Of a DNA stretch of 64,000 bases, positions 46,740 to 58,918 are shown in pieces. The position numbers and the translations under genes were made by a program. This DNA comes from Boswellia sacra. Taxonomy: Eukaryota; Streptophyta; Magnoliopsida; Sapindales; Burseraceae. Position 1 is the first letter of the stretch; every line of letters begins with the position of its first letter. The stretch covers positions 248,001 to 312,000 of the forward strand of contig SNVD02008113.1 of assembly GCA_013180625.2 (NCBI GenBank), read 5' to 3'. Under the pieces are notes generated by a model. The model worked only from the letters and a program-made list of their open reading frames with translations. It had not been told where the DNA came from and made no database searches.

Positions 46740-46895
46740 CGTTTTCTCAATTTCTACATGTGCCCTAACCTTGTGTAAGATAATGATGCATGTTAGGTGT
46801 TGTGTTTCTCAAAGGCAGAAAAGGTTATCATAATGACATTTGAAAATATGGAGAATGGACGGATGCACATGTAATACTCTCATATTTGACACATG

Positions 46896-47100
46896 GGGAC
46901 ATACTTTCGGTGGGGGTTGCTCGATGGATATTTATCACCCCAAGATTTGAAAAATGAGATATGCTTTCGACGGGGGTTGCTCGATGCATATTTATCACCC
47001 CAAGATTTGAAAAATAAGATATGCTTTCGGCGGGGGTTGCTCGATGCATATTTGTTGCCCCAAGATTTGAAAAATGAGATATGCTTTCGACGGGGGTTGA
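46896..47100. repeat. 60-bp tandem repeat, about 3.4 copies
   Basis: Unit GGGGTTGCTCGATGCATATT plus TATCACCCCAAGATTTG... repeats exactly every 60 bases. As 60 is a multiple of three, both strands stay open through it, giving apparent 20-residue protein repeats that are probably artefacts. It lies directly upstream of the LOG sequence in the element's orientation. Confidence 0.9.
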
Positions 47101-47400
47101 CAAAACCTCCACACTTGTCTCCTATGTGTGCTTATGTCATGGGTAGTCATATAGTTTGTCAAAATAAAGAAAACTTGAAATTAAAACAAACAAAATCAAC
47201 AAATAACAACAACACAAAGACAACACTAATAATCAAATCAAACAAAACAAGAAAAAATAAATTTCAACAATAATAACACACATTCAAATATACAAGTAGT
47301 TGTGATTGTGGCTCACATCTTCCTCTTGTTTTACGTCCAGTAACGGTTTAAACGCCTTCTATGAGTCGGGGATTTGCTTCCCATCCAGTTTTCTTATAAA

Positions 47401-47850
47401 CTAGCAAACAGTGTCTTTTTTAGTCAGATTCCCTAGACTATAACGCTGCGGTTCATCACGAAATTGTGTCCATAGATTAAGTAATTCATGATGAACACGT
47501 CCACAAGAATGTGACTCAAGAGATAATAAAACATTATCCAGAGACTCATTACTCATACCATTTTTAATGAACGAAAGTTTATCTTCTCTATTCCTGGACA
47601 CAAAACCTAATAATTGACAACTTTGGTTACAATTTCATTGAGCACATTTATAACAAACTTGTAACCTCTTTGCTCTTCGCCTCTTAGCGTAGTAGCTCTT
47701 CCCTAGAACAGGCATGTATTTTGTGAGATTAATATTAGGCTCACCAGACAATCTTACCTTGGCTTCGATAAGCCACCGGATATCCGCAAGCATTTTTAGG
47801 AGCATCAACATCCAAAGTCTAGTCATCCGTACTTTATAAAGTTTGAACAA
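47401..47850 (-). other. Unrecognised frames in the Athila 3' spacer
   Basis: Two adjacent minus-strand frames (47635-47850 and 47401-47601) are separated by a stop. The first ends KSYYAKRRRAKRLQVCYKCAQ-like (basic, with a Cys pair); the second contains NESLDNVLLSLESHS. A further frame-shifted fragment DAPKNACGYPVAYRSQGK overlaps the first. They look like the remains of one protein, either an env-like frame of the element or a second acquired sequence. I do not recognise it. Confidence 0.35.
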
Positions 47851-48385
47851 GTATTTTGAGGAAGTGAAGGGAAATATTTATGAAGGTTTGACATAAAGAT
47901 ATCGACATCCATTGAAGAGGAGAAAAAGAAAGGTATTACTGATAATGCGCTTGAGTCTGTTCTTCTCCAAGATATGCACGCTTCAAACCTTCAAGCAATG
48001 GCTTCAATTCTCTTTTGGGTGTTTCCTCAAGCTGTTGCACAAATGAGCGCAAAGCACAGAATAAACAAATTAAACAAAAGAAAAGAAAAGAGAAGAAAAG
48101 AAAATAAAGGCATATAAAAGAAATAACAACATAATAGCAAACAAAAGTAAAAAACAAACAACAAAGCAAATGAGACAGATGGCAAAGAGAGATAAAACCT
48201 GATCAATTATGATGGATAAAGCCCGCGAAAGGAATCTCCTCGAGACACAAAAATTGATCATTACTACCTTCTTTTATTCTTCTTTCTTTTATTATTATTA
48301 TTATTATTTTTTTATTTTTCAAAAATATTGGGTTGCCTCCCAATAAGCGCTTGGTTTAACATCCTCAGCCTGACATTACCCGCCC

Positions 48386-51300
48386 TCACCCATCAAGATA
48401 AGTTGGCTCATAGAGAGGTACCTCCCCGATGTCCTGCATCATTGAATTTTCATAATAAGGCTTCAACCTGTGTCCATTCACCTTGAATACTTTGTCAGTT
48501 TTCAAGCTCTTGATTTCTATTGCACCATGAGAAAAGACATCAGTAATAACAAAGGGTCCAACCCATCGAGAACGTAATTTACCTGAAAATAACTTGAGCC
48601 GAGAATGAAATAAAAGGACTTTTTGTCCTACTTCAAAATTCTTTCGGGAGATCATCTTATCATGAAATGCCTTGGTTCTCTCCTTGTAAATTTTTGAGTT
48701 CTCATAGGTATCATTTCTATGTTCTTCCAATTCTTACAGTTGAAGCTTCCTTTATTCACCAGCAGCATCCATCTCCATGTTACACAGTTTTACTACCCAC
48801 CATGCTTTGTGCTCAAGCTCTACTGGAAGGTGGTATGGCTTACCATAGACTAACCTGTATCGAGACATAACAATAGGTGTCTTGTAAGCAGTCCGGTATA
48901 TCCAAAGTGCATCATCAAGTCGTAGGCTCCAATCTTTTCTGTTCGAATTCACCATCTTCTCAAGGATGGACTTGACTTCTCGATTTGAAACTTCAACTTG
49001 ATCACTAGTTTGTGGATGATATGCAGTAGAACCCTGTGAGTGATGTTGTATTTCTTGAGCAAGGCTTCAAATGATCTGTTGCAGAAGTGTGTCCCTCTAT
49101 CACTAATTATGGCTCTTGGTGTTCCAAATCTTGCAAAAATGTTAGATTTCACAATATCTACAACAACTTTAGAATCATTAGTTCTCGTAGCTTTTGCTTC
49201 CACCCATTTAGAAACATAATCCACAGCAAGTATAATGTAAACATTACCAAAAGATGAAGGAAAAGGACCCATGAAATCAATACCCTACACATCAAAAATC
49301 TTAACAACAAATATAGAGGTTTGTGGCATTTGATTTTTGGCACTTAAATTACCTGTCCTTTGACAATGGTCACAAGCTTTGCAAAAGAGATATGCATCTT
49401 TGAACAATGATGGCCAGTAGAATCCGCAATCAAGAACTTTGAAGACTGTTCTTTTTTGTCCAAAGTGGCCTCCACATGCATAAGAATGACAGAAGGTTAA
49501 AATTGAGTTAAATTTAGATTAAAAAATGCACCTTCTTATCACTTGGTCAGAACAATGCTTCCATAAGCATGGATTGTCCCATATGTAGTGCTTGGCAATG
49601 TTTTTGATCTTGTCTCTTTAAGCTCGAGTCAAGTCATGTGGTAGCTTCTTAGTAACTAAGTAGTTAACAATATCTACATACCAAGGGGCTACTACATTTA
49701 GAGACAACAATTGTTCATTCAGAAAACTTTCTTGTAATGGCAGTGCATCCTCATCATGGACAAGGCAACTAAGATGGTCGGGAACTAAGTTTTCACTTCC
49801 CCTCTTATCTTTGATCTCCAAGTCAAATTCCTGTAAGAGGAGTATCCACCTGATAAGCCTTGGTTTAGCATATTTCTTTGTGAGCAAGTACCTCAAGGTT
49901 GCATGATCATAATAAATGGTTACTTTAGTACCAATCAAATCAGAACAAAACTTTTCTAAAGCAAAAATAACCGCTAGCAGCTCTTTCTCAGTGGTAGAAT
50001 AATTAAGCTGAGCTTCATTTAAAGTCCGACATGCACAGTAAATGGCATATAGAATTTTGCCAATTCGTTGACCCAAAATGGCACCCACAGCATAGTCACT
50101 TGCATCGAACATGATCTCAAATGGATGATCCTAATTTAGAGATTGGATCACTAGAGTCGAAGTCAAGAGTTCCTTCAGTTTCTCAAATGCCTTACTGCAT
50201 TTCTCATCAAATTCAAAGGCCACATCATTCTGTAGCAATCTGCATAGGGGCAATGCTATCTTCAAAAAATCTCTTATAAACCTATGATAGAAACCTACAT
50301 GACCAAGAAAAGAACAAATATCCTGCACACTTGTGGGGGGTGATAAGGAACATGTAAGGTTTATCTTAGATTTATCAACTTCTATACCCTTAGCAGAAAT
50401 AACATGTCCCAAAACTATACCCTGATCTACCATAAAATGACATTTTTCCCAATTCAGAACAAGGTTAGTTTCTATACATCTTTGAAGTATAAGGGTAAGG
50501 TTGTTAAGACATTTATCAAAAGAATCACCAAAAACACTAAAGTCATCCATAAATACCTCAATGATGCTCTCAACATAATCAGAGAAAATACTTACCATAC
50601 ACCTTTGGAAAGTGGCAGGGGCATTGCAAAGACCGAATGGCATGCATCGATAGGCAAATGTACCAATGGGCATGTGAATGTAGTTTTCTCTTGGTCCTCA
50701 GGGGCAATGACAATCTGATTATATCGAGTTGCTGAATTGAGCTTCTAATAATCAATACAAACTCGCCACCCGGTTTGGATACGATTGGGAACTAGCTCAT
50801 TATTATCATTCTTAACCACTGTAACAACAGATTTCTTAGGAACAACTTAGACTGGACTCACTCATTTGCTATCTGAAATTGGATAAATAACACCTACATC
50901 TAACAGTTTGAGGATCTCTTTCTTGACAACTTCCATCATGGAACAATTCAACCTTTGCTGTGTTTCTCTAATGGGCTTGGATCCTTCTTCTAACAAGATA
51001 CGGTGCATGCATATGGCTGGGCTAATACCTTTGATGTCAGCAATTGTCCACCTAATAGCTGTTTTGTGATCTCTAAGCACTTGGATGAGTTTCCCTTCTT
51101 GTAGTGGTGGAAGGCCCTTTGCTATTATGACTGGCAAAGTATCTTTCTCACCCAAGAACACATGCTTCAAATGATCTGGAAGAGGATTAAGCTCCAAGGT
51201 AGGGGCTTTCATCACAAAAGGAAGAAGTTTCTCATTAGATAAAGGCAATTCAATGTACGAAACATCATACCTATTTGTGGTTATAGCTATAGTCTCATCT

Positions 51301-53716
51301 AAGCTTGCCACAGCTTCCTCCACTTCTTTAGACACTTGTATCAACCTTCTTGCCTCTTTGGAATTTTTGTCCCTATTTACTCACTAATAGCTACTTCCAA
51401 TCCATCCTCGCGAGTTAACTCAAAAAGTAGTTGTGCCAAAGAATCAATAACATCAATTGCAAAAGCATAATGCAAATCACTAGGGTACCTCATTTCCTAA
51501 AAAATATTGAAACGGATCACCTCGCCATCAAACTCCATGGTGAGAGTGCCATCATGAACATCAATCTTGGTTCGGGCAGTTTTCAAGAATGGTCTCCCTA
51601 AAAGAATCGGTGTTGGATTAGGAGATGTCTCATCCTCTATTTCAAGAACATAGAAGTCTGCTGGGAAAACTAATTGATTCATCTGCACAAGCACATCTTC
51701 CACAACTCCCTTGGGATGTGCATTAGAATGATCAGCAAGTTGAATGATAATACCAGTTTTCGCAAGGGGTCCAAGATTCAAAGAAGCATAAATAGAATAT
51801 GGCATGACATTAATAGATGCTCCTAAATCTAACATAGCTCTTTGAAACTTGGTGTTACCAATGGTACATGGAATGGTAAATGTACCTAGATCTTTGTACT
51901 TTGGAGGAATTTTTCTTTGTAGTATAGCTGAAACATTTTCCCCCACACTTACTGTCTCATTTCCTTTTAACTTTCTCTTGTTGGTGCATAACTCCTTGAG
52001 AAATTTTGCATAACGAGGTACTTGCTTGATAGCATCCAAAAGTGGTATATTTACCTCGATCTTACGAAAAGTCTCCAAGATTTCCTGTTCTTGTTCCTCC
52101 TTCTTTGATTTTGCAAATCTTCTAGGAAAAGGTGGAGGAGTAACATTAGAAGGAATAGGAGTTTTAATATTTACCTTAGAAGATGATGTTTTGTTCATGG
52201 TGGAAGTGGTATCATCCCCTTCATTAGATTGTGACTTTTTTTGTGGGATCTCTAATTGCTTTTCACTTCTCAAAGTTACCGCACTAGTATTCTCTCTTGG
52301 ATTGATCACTGTTTGAGAAGGTAATTTTTCTGAGCCTTGACCCTCAAATTTGCTCATGTTAGTAGCCAATTGGCCCATTTGATTTTTCAAGTTTTGGATA
52401 CTTGCCCTAGTTTCCTGTTGAAATTGCATTGTGTTAGTGGCAAGTGCTTTAACAATATCCTGGAGAGACATACTTGAGTTTTGTGGAGCTGGTTGTGGTG
52501 CTGGTTGTGGTATTGGTGGTGGTTGCATTTGAAATGGTTGTTGCACTCTTGGTTGATTGAAACCTGGTGGCCGGTTTGAGATGGCATTTGAGGCAATTGG
52601 TTGACGATTCCCATAACTAAAATTAGGGTGATCTCTCCATTCAGCATTATAAGTATTAAAGAAGGGGTCATACCTTTGCCTTGGTTGTCCTAGAAATCCA
52701 CCCATGGCATTGGCTTGTTCTGTACCTCCTTCTTGCAAAGTTGGACACATGTCGGTTGGATGCTCCGTGGTAGAACATACTCCACATACATAAGATTGCT
52801 GCATGTGTCATACAGCCATTTTTTTTACAAGAGAGGTAAGCTCAGAAAGTTGTTGTTCAATGTTCGGAGTACTTACCTAATTTACTTTCTTTGGTTGTTG
52901 TGGCTCAAATCGGCTACTAAATTGTTCAGAGTTCGCTGCCATGTCGCCAATCAAATGTCTTGCAACTTTCGATGTTTTATTCACTAGTGCTCCACCACTA
53001 GCAGCATCAATCATACTCCTATCCATTGGTAGGAGACCCTCATCAAAATATTGAATAAGGAATCCATCACTAATTTGGTGGTGTGGACAGCTAGCAAATA
53101 ACCTTTTAAATCTCTCCCAATATTCATAAAGTGATTCTCTGTTGTGTTGCCGAATGCCACAAATGTCTTTTCTAATGTTTGTAGCTTTCAAGGTGGGAAA
53201 TTATTTCTCCAAAAAGAGTTTACTTATCTCATTCCACGTGGTGATGGTACCCGGTGGTAGATAGTACAACCAATCTTTCATCGAATCTGCTAATGAGAAT
53301 GGGAAAGCTCTCAAGTTTATTTGCTCTTCAGAAATGCTAGTTGGCTTCATACTTGAGCATACCACATGAAATTCTTTGAGGTGTTTGTTAGGATCCTCTC
53401 CGGAAAAACCATGAAATGTAGGCAAGAAATGAATTAGTCCAGATTTAAGTTCAAAATCTACCTCAAGGTTGGTGTTTATGCATAGCGGTTGTTGATCAAT
53501 AATTGGAGCCGCTAACTCCTTAAAAGTCTAATTGTTTTGCACCGCCATTACTTTCGATTCAAATTTGATTGAACTGCAAGAAGATGGAAGGGAAGTATGT
53601 CGTGCAAGGTCAAATTCTAGAGGTGGAGTTGACATTGACTGATTTAGTCTTAAATTCGAGGATTCAAGAAACTCCTTAATTCGCTTAAGTCGTTGGTCCG
53701 CTTCTCCCTCAGACAT
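48386..53716 (-). pseudogene. Degenerate Athila-type gag-pol
   Basis: From high to low coordinates: Gag start MSEGEADQRLKRIKEF (53716), capsid-like region (53425-52877, with GEDPNKHLKEF, DWLYYLPPGT, CGIRQHNRESLYEYWERF and MIDAASGGALV), a Cys/His region CGVCSTTEHPTDMC (about 52780), protease around LGASINVMPYSIY (about 51800), RT (51344-50131, with FMDDFSVFGDS near 50545), RNase H (50112-49618, [11 protein letters not shown] and [10 protein letters not shown]), and integrase with its C-terminal [11 protein letters not shown] (49350-48386). In-frame stops occur near 53525, 53198, 52874, 52805, 51494, 51400, 50859, 50128 and elsewhere, with shifts in integrase. It cannot make a working polyprotein. 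Confidence 0.93.
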
Positions 53717-53799
53717 AAAAGCCTAAACACAAACAATAAAAAAAATAAAAATCAAGAATCAGTAGTAAAAATAGAATAACAAATCGATTAGAAAATCAA

Positions 53800-53817
53800 T
53801 CCCTGGCAACGACGCCA
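53800..53817 (-). promoter_or_regulatory. Primer-binding site (tRNA-Asp type) of the Athila-type element
   Basis: On the minus strand TGGCGTCGTTGCCAGGGA lies a few bases after the LTR end. It matches the tRNA-Asp-complementary site TGGCGCCGTTGCCGG known from Athila elements apart from C-to-T and G-to-A changes. Confidence 0.88.
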
Positions 53818-53823
53818 AAAACT

Positions 53824-53947
53824 TGATGCATTCAAAACTAGCAAGTATACTAGTCGTACAAGTAATAAAGTGATAAGTAAGATATCGTTCCCACAAGGAT
53901 TGGTTCTAATTAAATTTGTTATTTTACAGCAATAATAAACTAAATTG

Positions 53948-53984
<37 letters not shown>

Positions 53985-55291
53985 GGGGGGGTGGTGGTTT
54001 GTTTGGGGTGTTGAATGATTAATTAAACAGAGTACGAAGGCAAATGAAAAATAACACAGCACAAGGTTAAATGGAGTGAAAAATAATCAATGAGAGAAAC
54101 TTGGTTAAGGGATCATTCTCTGTGACAAAATATGAATTTTTGAATTAATATAGAATTGTCATCCAATTACACCATTGAAGTTATCAACCGTAGATAACAA
54201 CAAGCTCTGTTACCCAAATCTTTCCTTACTTTATTGTTAAATAAAACAAGCTCTTTATTTAATCTCTATCCATTAAACAACCTAGAATAAGCTCTCTAAA
54301 TTTAATTCAAAGGAAGCATTACGATAAGAAAGATAGGTTGATCTAAGCAATAAACACACAAGCTTGGATTATTTAACTTAGGTTATATTCTCCAATCGCA
54401 ATCTCTTATCACAATTTTGCTACTAACGATTAGAAATTCAAGACAATTACGGATCAAGATTTCTAGTCTAGCAATAGACAACAATCAGATTCTATTCAGT
54501 TGGCCACCTAAATACAATCAGCAAGCAATCATAAGCATTAAATATAGGAAAATACAAGCAACTTCAATTAGAGAATTGGATAACAATTTCTTGCACAATC
54601 AACTCACAAAAACCATATCAAGGGTTTTGAAATCGCCCTCAACCAAATTAGATTTAGTTACACATGTTCAAAAATTTCATAAATACAATACAACATAGAA
54701 ACATTCCAGAAAATGAAAGGGAAAGGAAAAGCTTAGCAATTCCTTTGCAAATCTCCTTAGGATTGTAGTTCTTTCTCTTTCCATGCCTTCTTTCTCCTTC
54801 AAGAACTCCAAGAGATGAGAGCAATCCAGAGAGACAACCTCCAACTTGTTCTCCCCCCTTCTTGTCATGAAAATAAAACCCTAAAATTTGTTTCTATACT
54901 CTGCTATAGTAACCTGCTATAGTGCTCCGTATAATAACATGCTACAGTGATTTGTGGAATTACAATTCTGCACTTCTCACACCATTTTGGTCATAACTTT
55001 CAGTACACTAAATAGATTCATGAACCGTAAATTTCTCTAGAAAATAGACTTCTAGAGCTTTGCAATGGTATATAGCACATCATCTGGTTCATTGTATATC
55101 AATACAATTAAATCTAAGAAGTTGGTTGACTAGCAGAGGTGCAAATGAAGAGTTTTACTCCAATTTAGTACAAGTTCCTCCAAAACTCGTATAAACATCA
55201 AAACCACACAAAAACATAAAAATACCAATGAAAATGGCAAAGAAACATAGACGAATTGATATAAAAATAATATATAAATAGACACATATCA
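53824..55291 (-). repeat. 5' LTR of the Athila-type element
   Basis: 1468 bp, longer than the 3' LTR (1429 bp), largely because of an expanded G tract at 53949-53991. Confidence 0.95.
53949..53991. repeat. G35 homopolymer in the Athila 5' LTR
   Basis: 35 consecutive G (53949-53983), then A and seven more G. The partner LTR has only G8-CT-G6 at the same place. Confidence 0.9.
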
Positions 55292-57240
55292 CCTTACATG
55301 TCCATGCTGTAGGACACACACATGCGTGTGTACAACATGCGCATACGCAGAAGGAGACACACGTTCTGCTCCCTCAAATTTCTATAAAAGTCAGCATGCT
55401 CCCTTATTTTTGACATCAGTTATTCACCTCGTTTCTAGCGCCAGCCCTACAAAATTCCATCTAGCCCATCTTTTCAGACATTTGCAACCCCCTTTCGTCG
55501 AGATTTCTGCAAAAATACCCCTCATGCCAACACTTTCTAACTTGCTTTCTTTTAGGTTCTTACAAAAGCACCCTTATTGAAGCACACTTCCAATGCTCGC
55601 TATTTCCAAACTTTACGTAAACACCCTAGTTTCCATACACTTTGAACCTTTCACAGCCTCATTTTCAACCAATTTTCAAACAGCTAACCAGAAACATTTA
55701 GTATTCGATATAGCTTGAGGCCCAAATCACCACATTTTCTCTCTTGTCTTTACCATTTTAGTTACATTTATTATGATTTACATTTAGAATGGAGATTTGG
55801 TAAATAACAGTGAGTGGTGGCGGATCGGCGATGGTCGATGGGAAACCACCGCTTTAAATGCCTCCACTTTGATATTCATCATTTACTTTGCTGCATTTTA
55901 TATTTTTTTTTTCGCTTTTACTTTTGCTCATTTACCTTACCACATTTTTATCATTATTGATGTTTACTTTTCTGTTATTTACTTTATCTCATTTTTGTTT
56001 TATTGCATTTTAGTTTTAATGCTCATTTACTTTATTGTCTTTTATTCTTATCGTAATTTACTTTATCGCACATTTACTTTATTTACACATTTACTTTATC
56101 ACCTTTTACATTATCACATTTTACATTATTACATTTTATATTTATTACACTTTACTGTTATTTCCCTTTTTATTGTCTTTCATTTGTCTCCATTACCATC
56201 CGAATGATACCATTTGAATCAAGAACGATGGTCTAAATTGCTCTCATGGTTGCTATTCAATCCATGAATAGTCATCCATCTCAGTCTGCCAAAATATATT
56301 GGACACTGTTTAATCAATAAACAAACGTCATAATCAAACGGGCTACGTGACGAGTCACATTACTGAACTCATGGGTAATGTGCACTCGCCATTTCACAGT
56401 AACACTTCTCCTTTCACTATTAGTAGCATTTTAACCAATATTTTTGTTCCTTATCTATCTTGTTGGAATGTTGTGACAACAATTCTTTTGGGTAGACTCA
56501 CACTGTTGATGAGGAATCTGATATAAAGGATGGTGGTTTTGAAGTGTTGATCAGAGAAGGCAAGCTTACAATTGTTGGTGAGAAACCCAACTTTGTGAAG
56601 TTTGGTGAGCATAAGGGTGATGGAATGGTGGATAGAGCCACATTGCCTGTTTGTAGATCCGCTTTCTAATAGCAGACCAGTTGAGCTCAGAATAAGGGAT
56701 AAAAGTTCTGATTGGTATTCTTGTACTTTATTTGTCTGCATTTTATTCTTATCACATTGACTAATGTTCAATCCCTGTGCCACGCTTCTCGTTTTCCCTT
56801 TGTTTGCGCTTTCCTATACTTAATTTTATAAAATGCTTATGAACTACCTCACCTCACATGTAATAATTTAGATAAAACTAATTGTACACATGAAAATAAA
56901 TTTAGGATCAAGATAAATAGTAACTGACCCATAAAAACCTCAAACTTGACAAGCCCTAATGGGGACCGGACTTTATCCCAGCGGATTGAAGATCTGTACC
57001 TAACTTCCTGAACCTAACTCTAAAGGGATGATGGATAGTTGGGTTCCGAAGTAAGGGATTGGTTATCGTCATCCGACTATTTCCCATGGTTAGTTACTTG
57101 GGTAGTGACTGTAACGACTGCCAGGACAAGTCTCCATGTTATGCGGTACCCCTAAGTGCTGAAAGGCTTTGGAGAACAGTGTCGTAGTCGCAATCACTTG
57201 TAGCAGGATGGAAGCCGCTCTCACAGTAATTATATGACAT
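55292..57240. other. Old repetitive DNA right of the Athila element
   Basis: Continues the pre-Athila sequence. Palindromic CACACATGCGTGTGTACAAC words are followed by TATAAAAG at 55381, which would be the promoter of an older LTR split by the insertion. 55840-56210 is a low-complexity TTTACTTTATT stretch. 56945-57240 is a GC-richer block that I could not identify. An open 56-codon fragment at 56502-56669 is listed separately. Confidence 0.45.
56502..56669 (+). other. Unrecognised 56-codon open fragment
   Basis: Open from a TAG at 56493 to TAA at 56667 with no ATG near the start. Protein-like composition (SDIKDGGFEVLIREGK, KFGEHKGDGMVDRATL). Could be an exon or pol/gag fragment carried in old repeat DNA. 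No family recognised. Confidence 0.3.
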
Positions 57241-58107
57241 TAAATTGTAATTTGCTTAAATAGTAAATATGTTTATGCATTAAATAAAATTTAGTTATCA
57301 GAAAAATTGATTACAATTATCTTCATTAATGGTATACATCTAACATATGAAGACCTTGAAATTGAACTTATAATATTTGAAAACCCTTCCCACATAAGTT
57401 GGTTTTTTGTCTTTTTATTATGACTTGCTTTCTTCAATATATAAAATCTATCTGCTTAATTAATAAGTTGCTAAAACATCTTGTTAATAAACAAAATATA
57501 CTTGTTTTTCATCAAAATAAATAATTTGTTAAAGTTTGTGTCTTTTGAACATTTTAAAAACTTAAGTATATATTCTTATTTTTATTATAGGTGTACAATT
57601 CTTTATTTTATTTATTTAGAACCTGAGCAAATAAATAGAAAACGTTTTTTTTTTGTCCATTATGATGAAAGTTTTAGTCCCACTAGTCGAAAATTGGCTA
57701 CTAACTCCCAAGTGAATGATTTGTCAAAGACCCTTGTAACGTTGTAGTGGATGGAAGGGAAGAGAAGGGGAGGTTGGGAGCGAAAGACAAACCCAATAAT
57801 GAGATTATGTAAGGGAGCATAAAATTTAATAGCATTAATATAGATCTAAAAACTTATTCCAAAATCATGTATCTCAATTGACATGACATTGAAATAATAA
57901 TACTACATCACATCATATCACTTATTATATCATCACACTATCCACTTGACAAGTTGAGATTAAATATATATAATTTGAGATACAATTTGGGAAGAGTACT
58001 TTTATTCAAAATTTAAATTATTACAATATTTATTCTTTCAAAAAAAAAATGCTAACAATTATTCAATAGCCTCCACTTTTAGTTTTTAGAAGAACAAAGT
58101 CATAATA
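57241..58107. other. AT-rich spacer, no gene seen
   Basis: An 88-codon frame at 57481-57747 is rich in F, Y, N and K from base composition and has no domain. Confidence 0.5.
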
Positions 58108-58302
58108 GTAGTGTTAGACTTACAACCTTCATACAACCCAAAATTTACAACTTGATTGGCAGTCCACATAGCAAAAATTCACTAGAGGAGGAAAAAATAA
58201 AAAAAATGAAAGAAGTTACATCTCTAATAGAATTTTGTCATGTAGACTGTCACATCAGGTTGTAGAGTTTAAGTAGTATGAGGTTGTGAGTCTAATATTG
58301 TT
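58108..58302. mobile_element. MITE with about 75-bp inverted repeats
   Basis: The left end GTTAGACTTACAACCTTCAT and the reverse complement of the right end ATTAGACTCACAACCTCAT continue to pair through TACAAC-TGAT...CAGTC-ACAT--CAAAA and TAGAG. About 195 bp in all. The target duplication is not resolved. Confidence 0.75.
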
Positions 58303-58918
58303 GAAGTTATAATGTTCTAAATTTTGTTCCTTCTACGATGCTAACTTTGCCACTTATCCTTCCATTTTTTTCAATAAAAACAGAAAAAAAAACCCTCTAA
58401 TTCCACTTTTATAAATTACTTATGCAAATTCATAATTAAACATATTGAGGTATTGCAAACCTCTTCCCGGCCCAACATGAATCTAATCACTCATTCTCCT
58501 TACTTTTCATAAATCGTTTTGATAGTCCAATGGCAAATTTTTTGTATTTTCATAGTTAAGACAACTTCAATCTTGTTTGTTTTCCATACAAATGATTCAA
58601 TTAAATGTTGATATTTTTTTTTAAAAAAAAAGAAATTACTTAAATTTTCTTCAAACCTGTTTTATTGAAACATGAACATTAAAATTACATGTTTACACTA
58701 AAATGATTAAGAACGGGACCACATGGCATGAGTCCATATGTGTGGGGACCAAAATAGCACTAACTCTATACAAAAATCACTAAAAAATCTACATTTAATC
58801 ATAGAGAGTTAATAGGACAATAATAAATTAGTAATTTAATCCTCCACATCTTCAAAGCTAATATTTTTAATTAAAAAAAAAAAAAAAAGAGATTGAGACA
58901 CGTTCAAAGAAAACTTAC

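Larger units (their letters stand above)
42696..55291 (-). mobile_element. Ty3/gypsy Athila/Tat-type retrotransposon carrying a LOG sequence
   Basis: 12.6 kb on the minus strand. LTRs at 42696-44124 and 53824-55291 have TGATGC... and ...TATCA ends. The target duplication CCTTA is at 42691-42695 and 55292-55296. The tRNA-Asp-type primer site, the Athila-style Gag (GEDPNKHLKEFHVVCSSM) and the protease style (LGASINVMPYSIY) place it in the Athila/Tat branch. The LTRs differ by about 5-6% over a 265-base sample by eye, so it is older than the copia element. Between the end of integrase (48386) and the 3' LTR lies a 4.3 kb spacer holding a LOG-like coding sequence, a 60-bp tandem repeat and unrecognised frames. 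Confidence 0.95.

Noticed and set aside
46893..47273. 126-codon plus-strand frame with 20-residue repeats, as a repeat protein
   Set aside because: The repeats follow from an exact 60-base tandem array; the opposite strand is open too, and the array lies in retrotransposon spacer.
55797..56207. 136-codon frame that looks like a membrane protein
   Set aside because: It is the translation of a low-complexity TTTACTTTATT stretch, which gives F, Y, L and I by composition.
57481..57747. 88-codon frame as a gene
   Set aside because: Composition follows the AT-rich background, with no domain and no promoter or poly(A) context.
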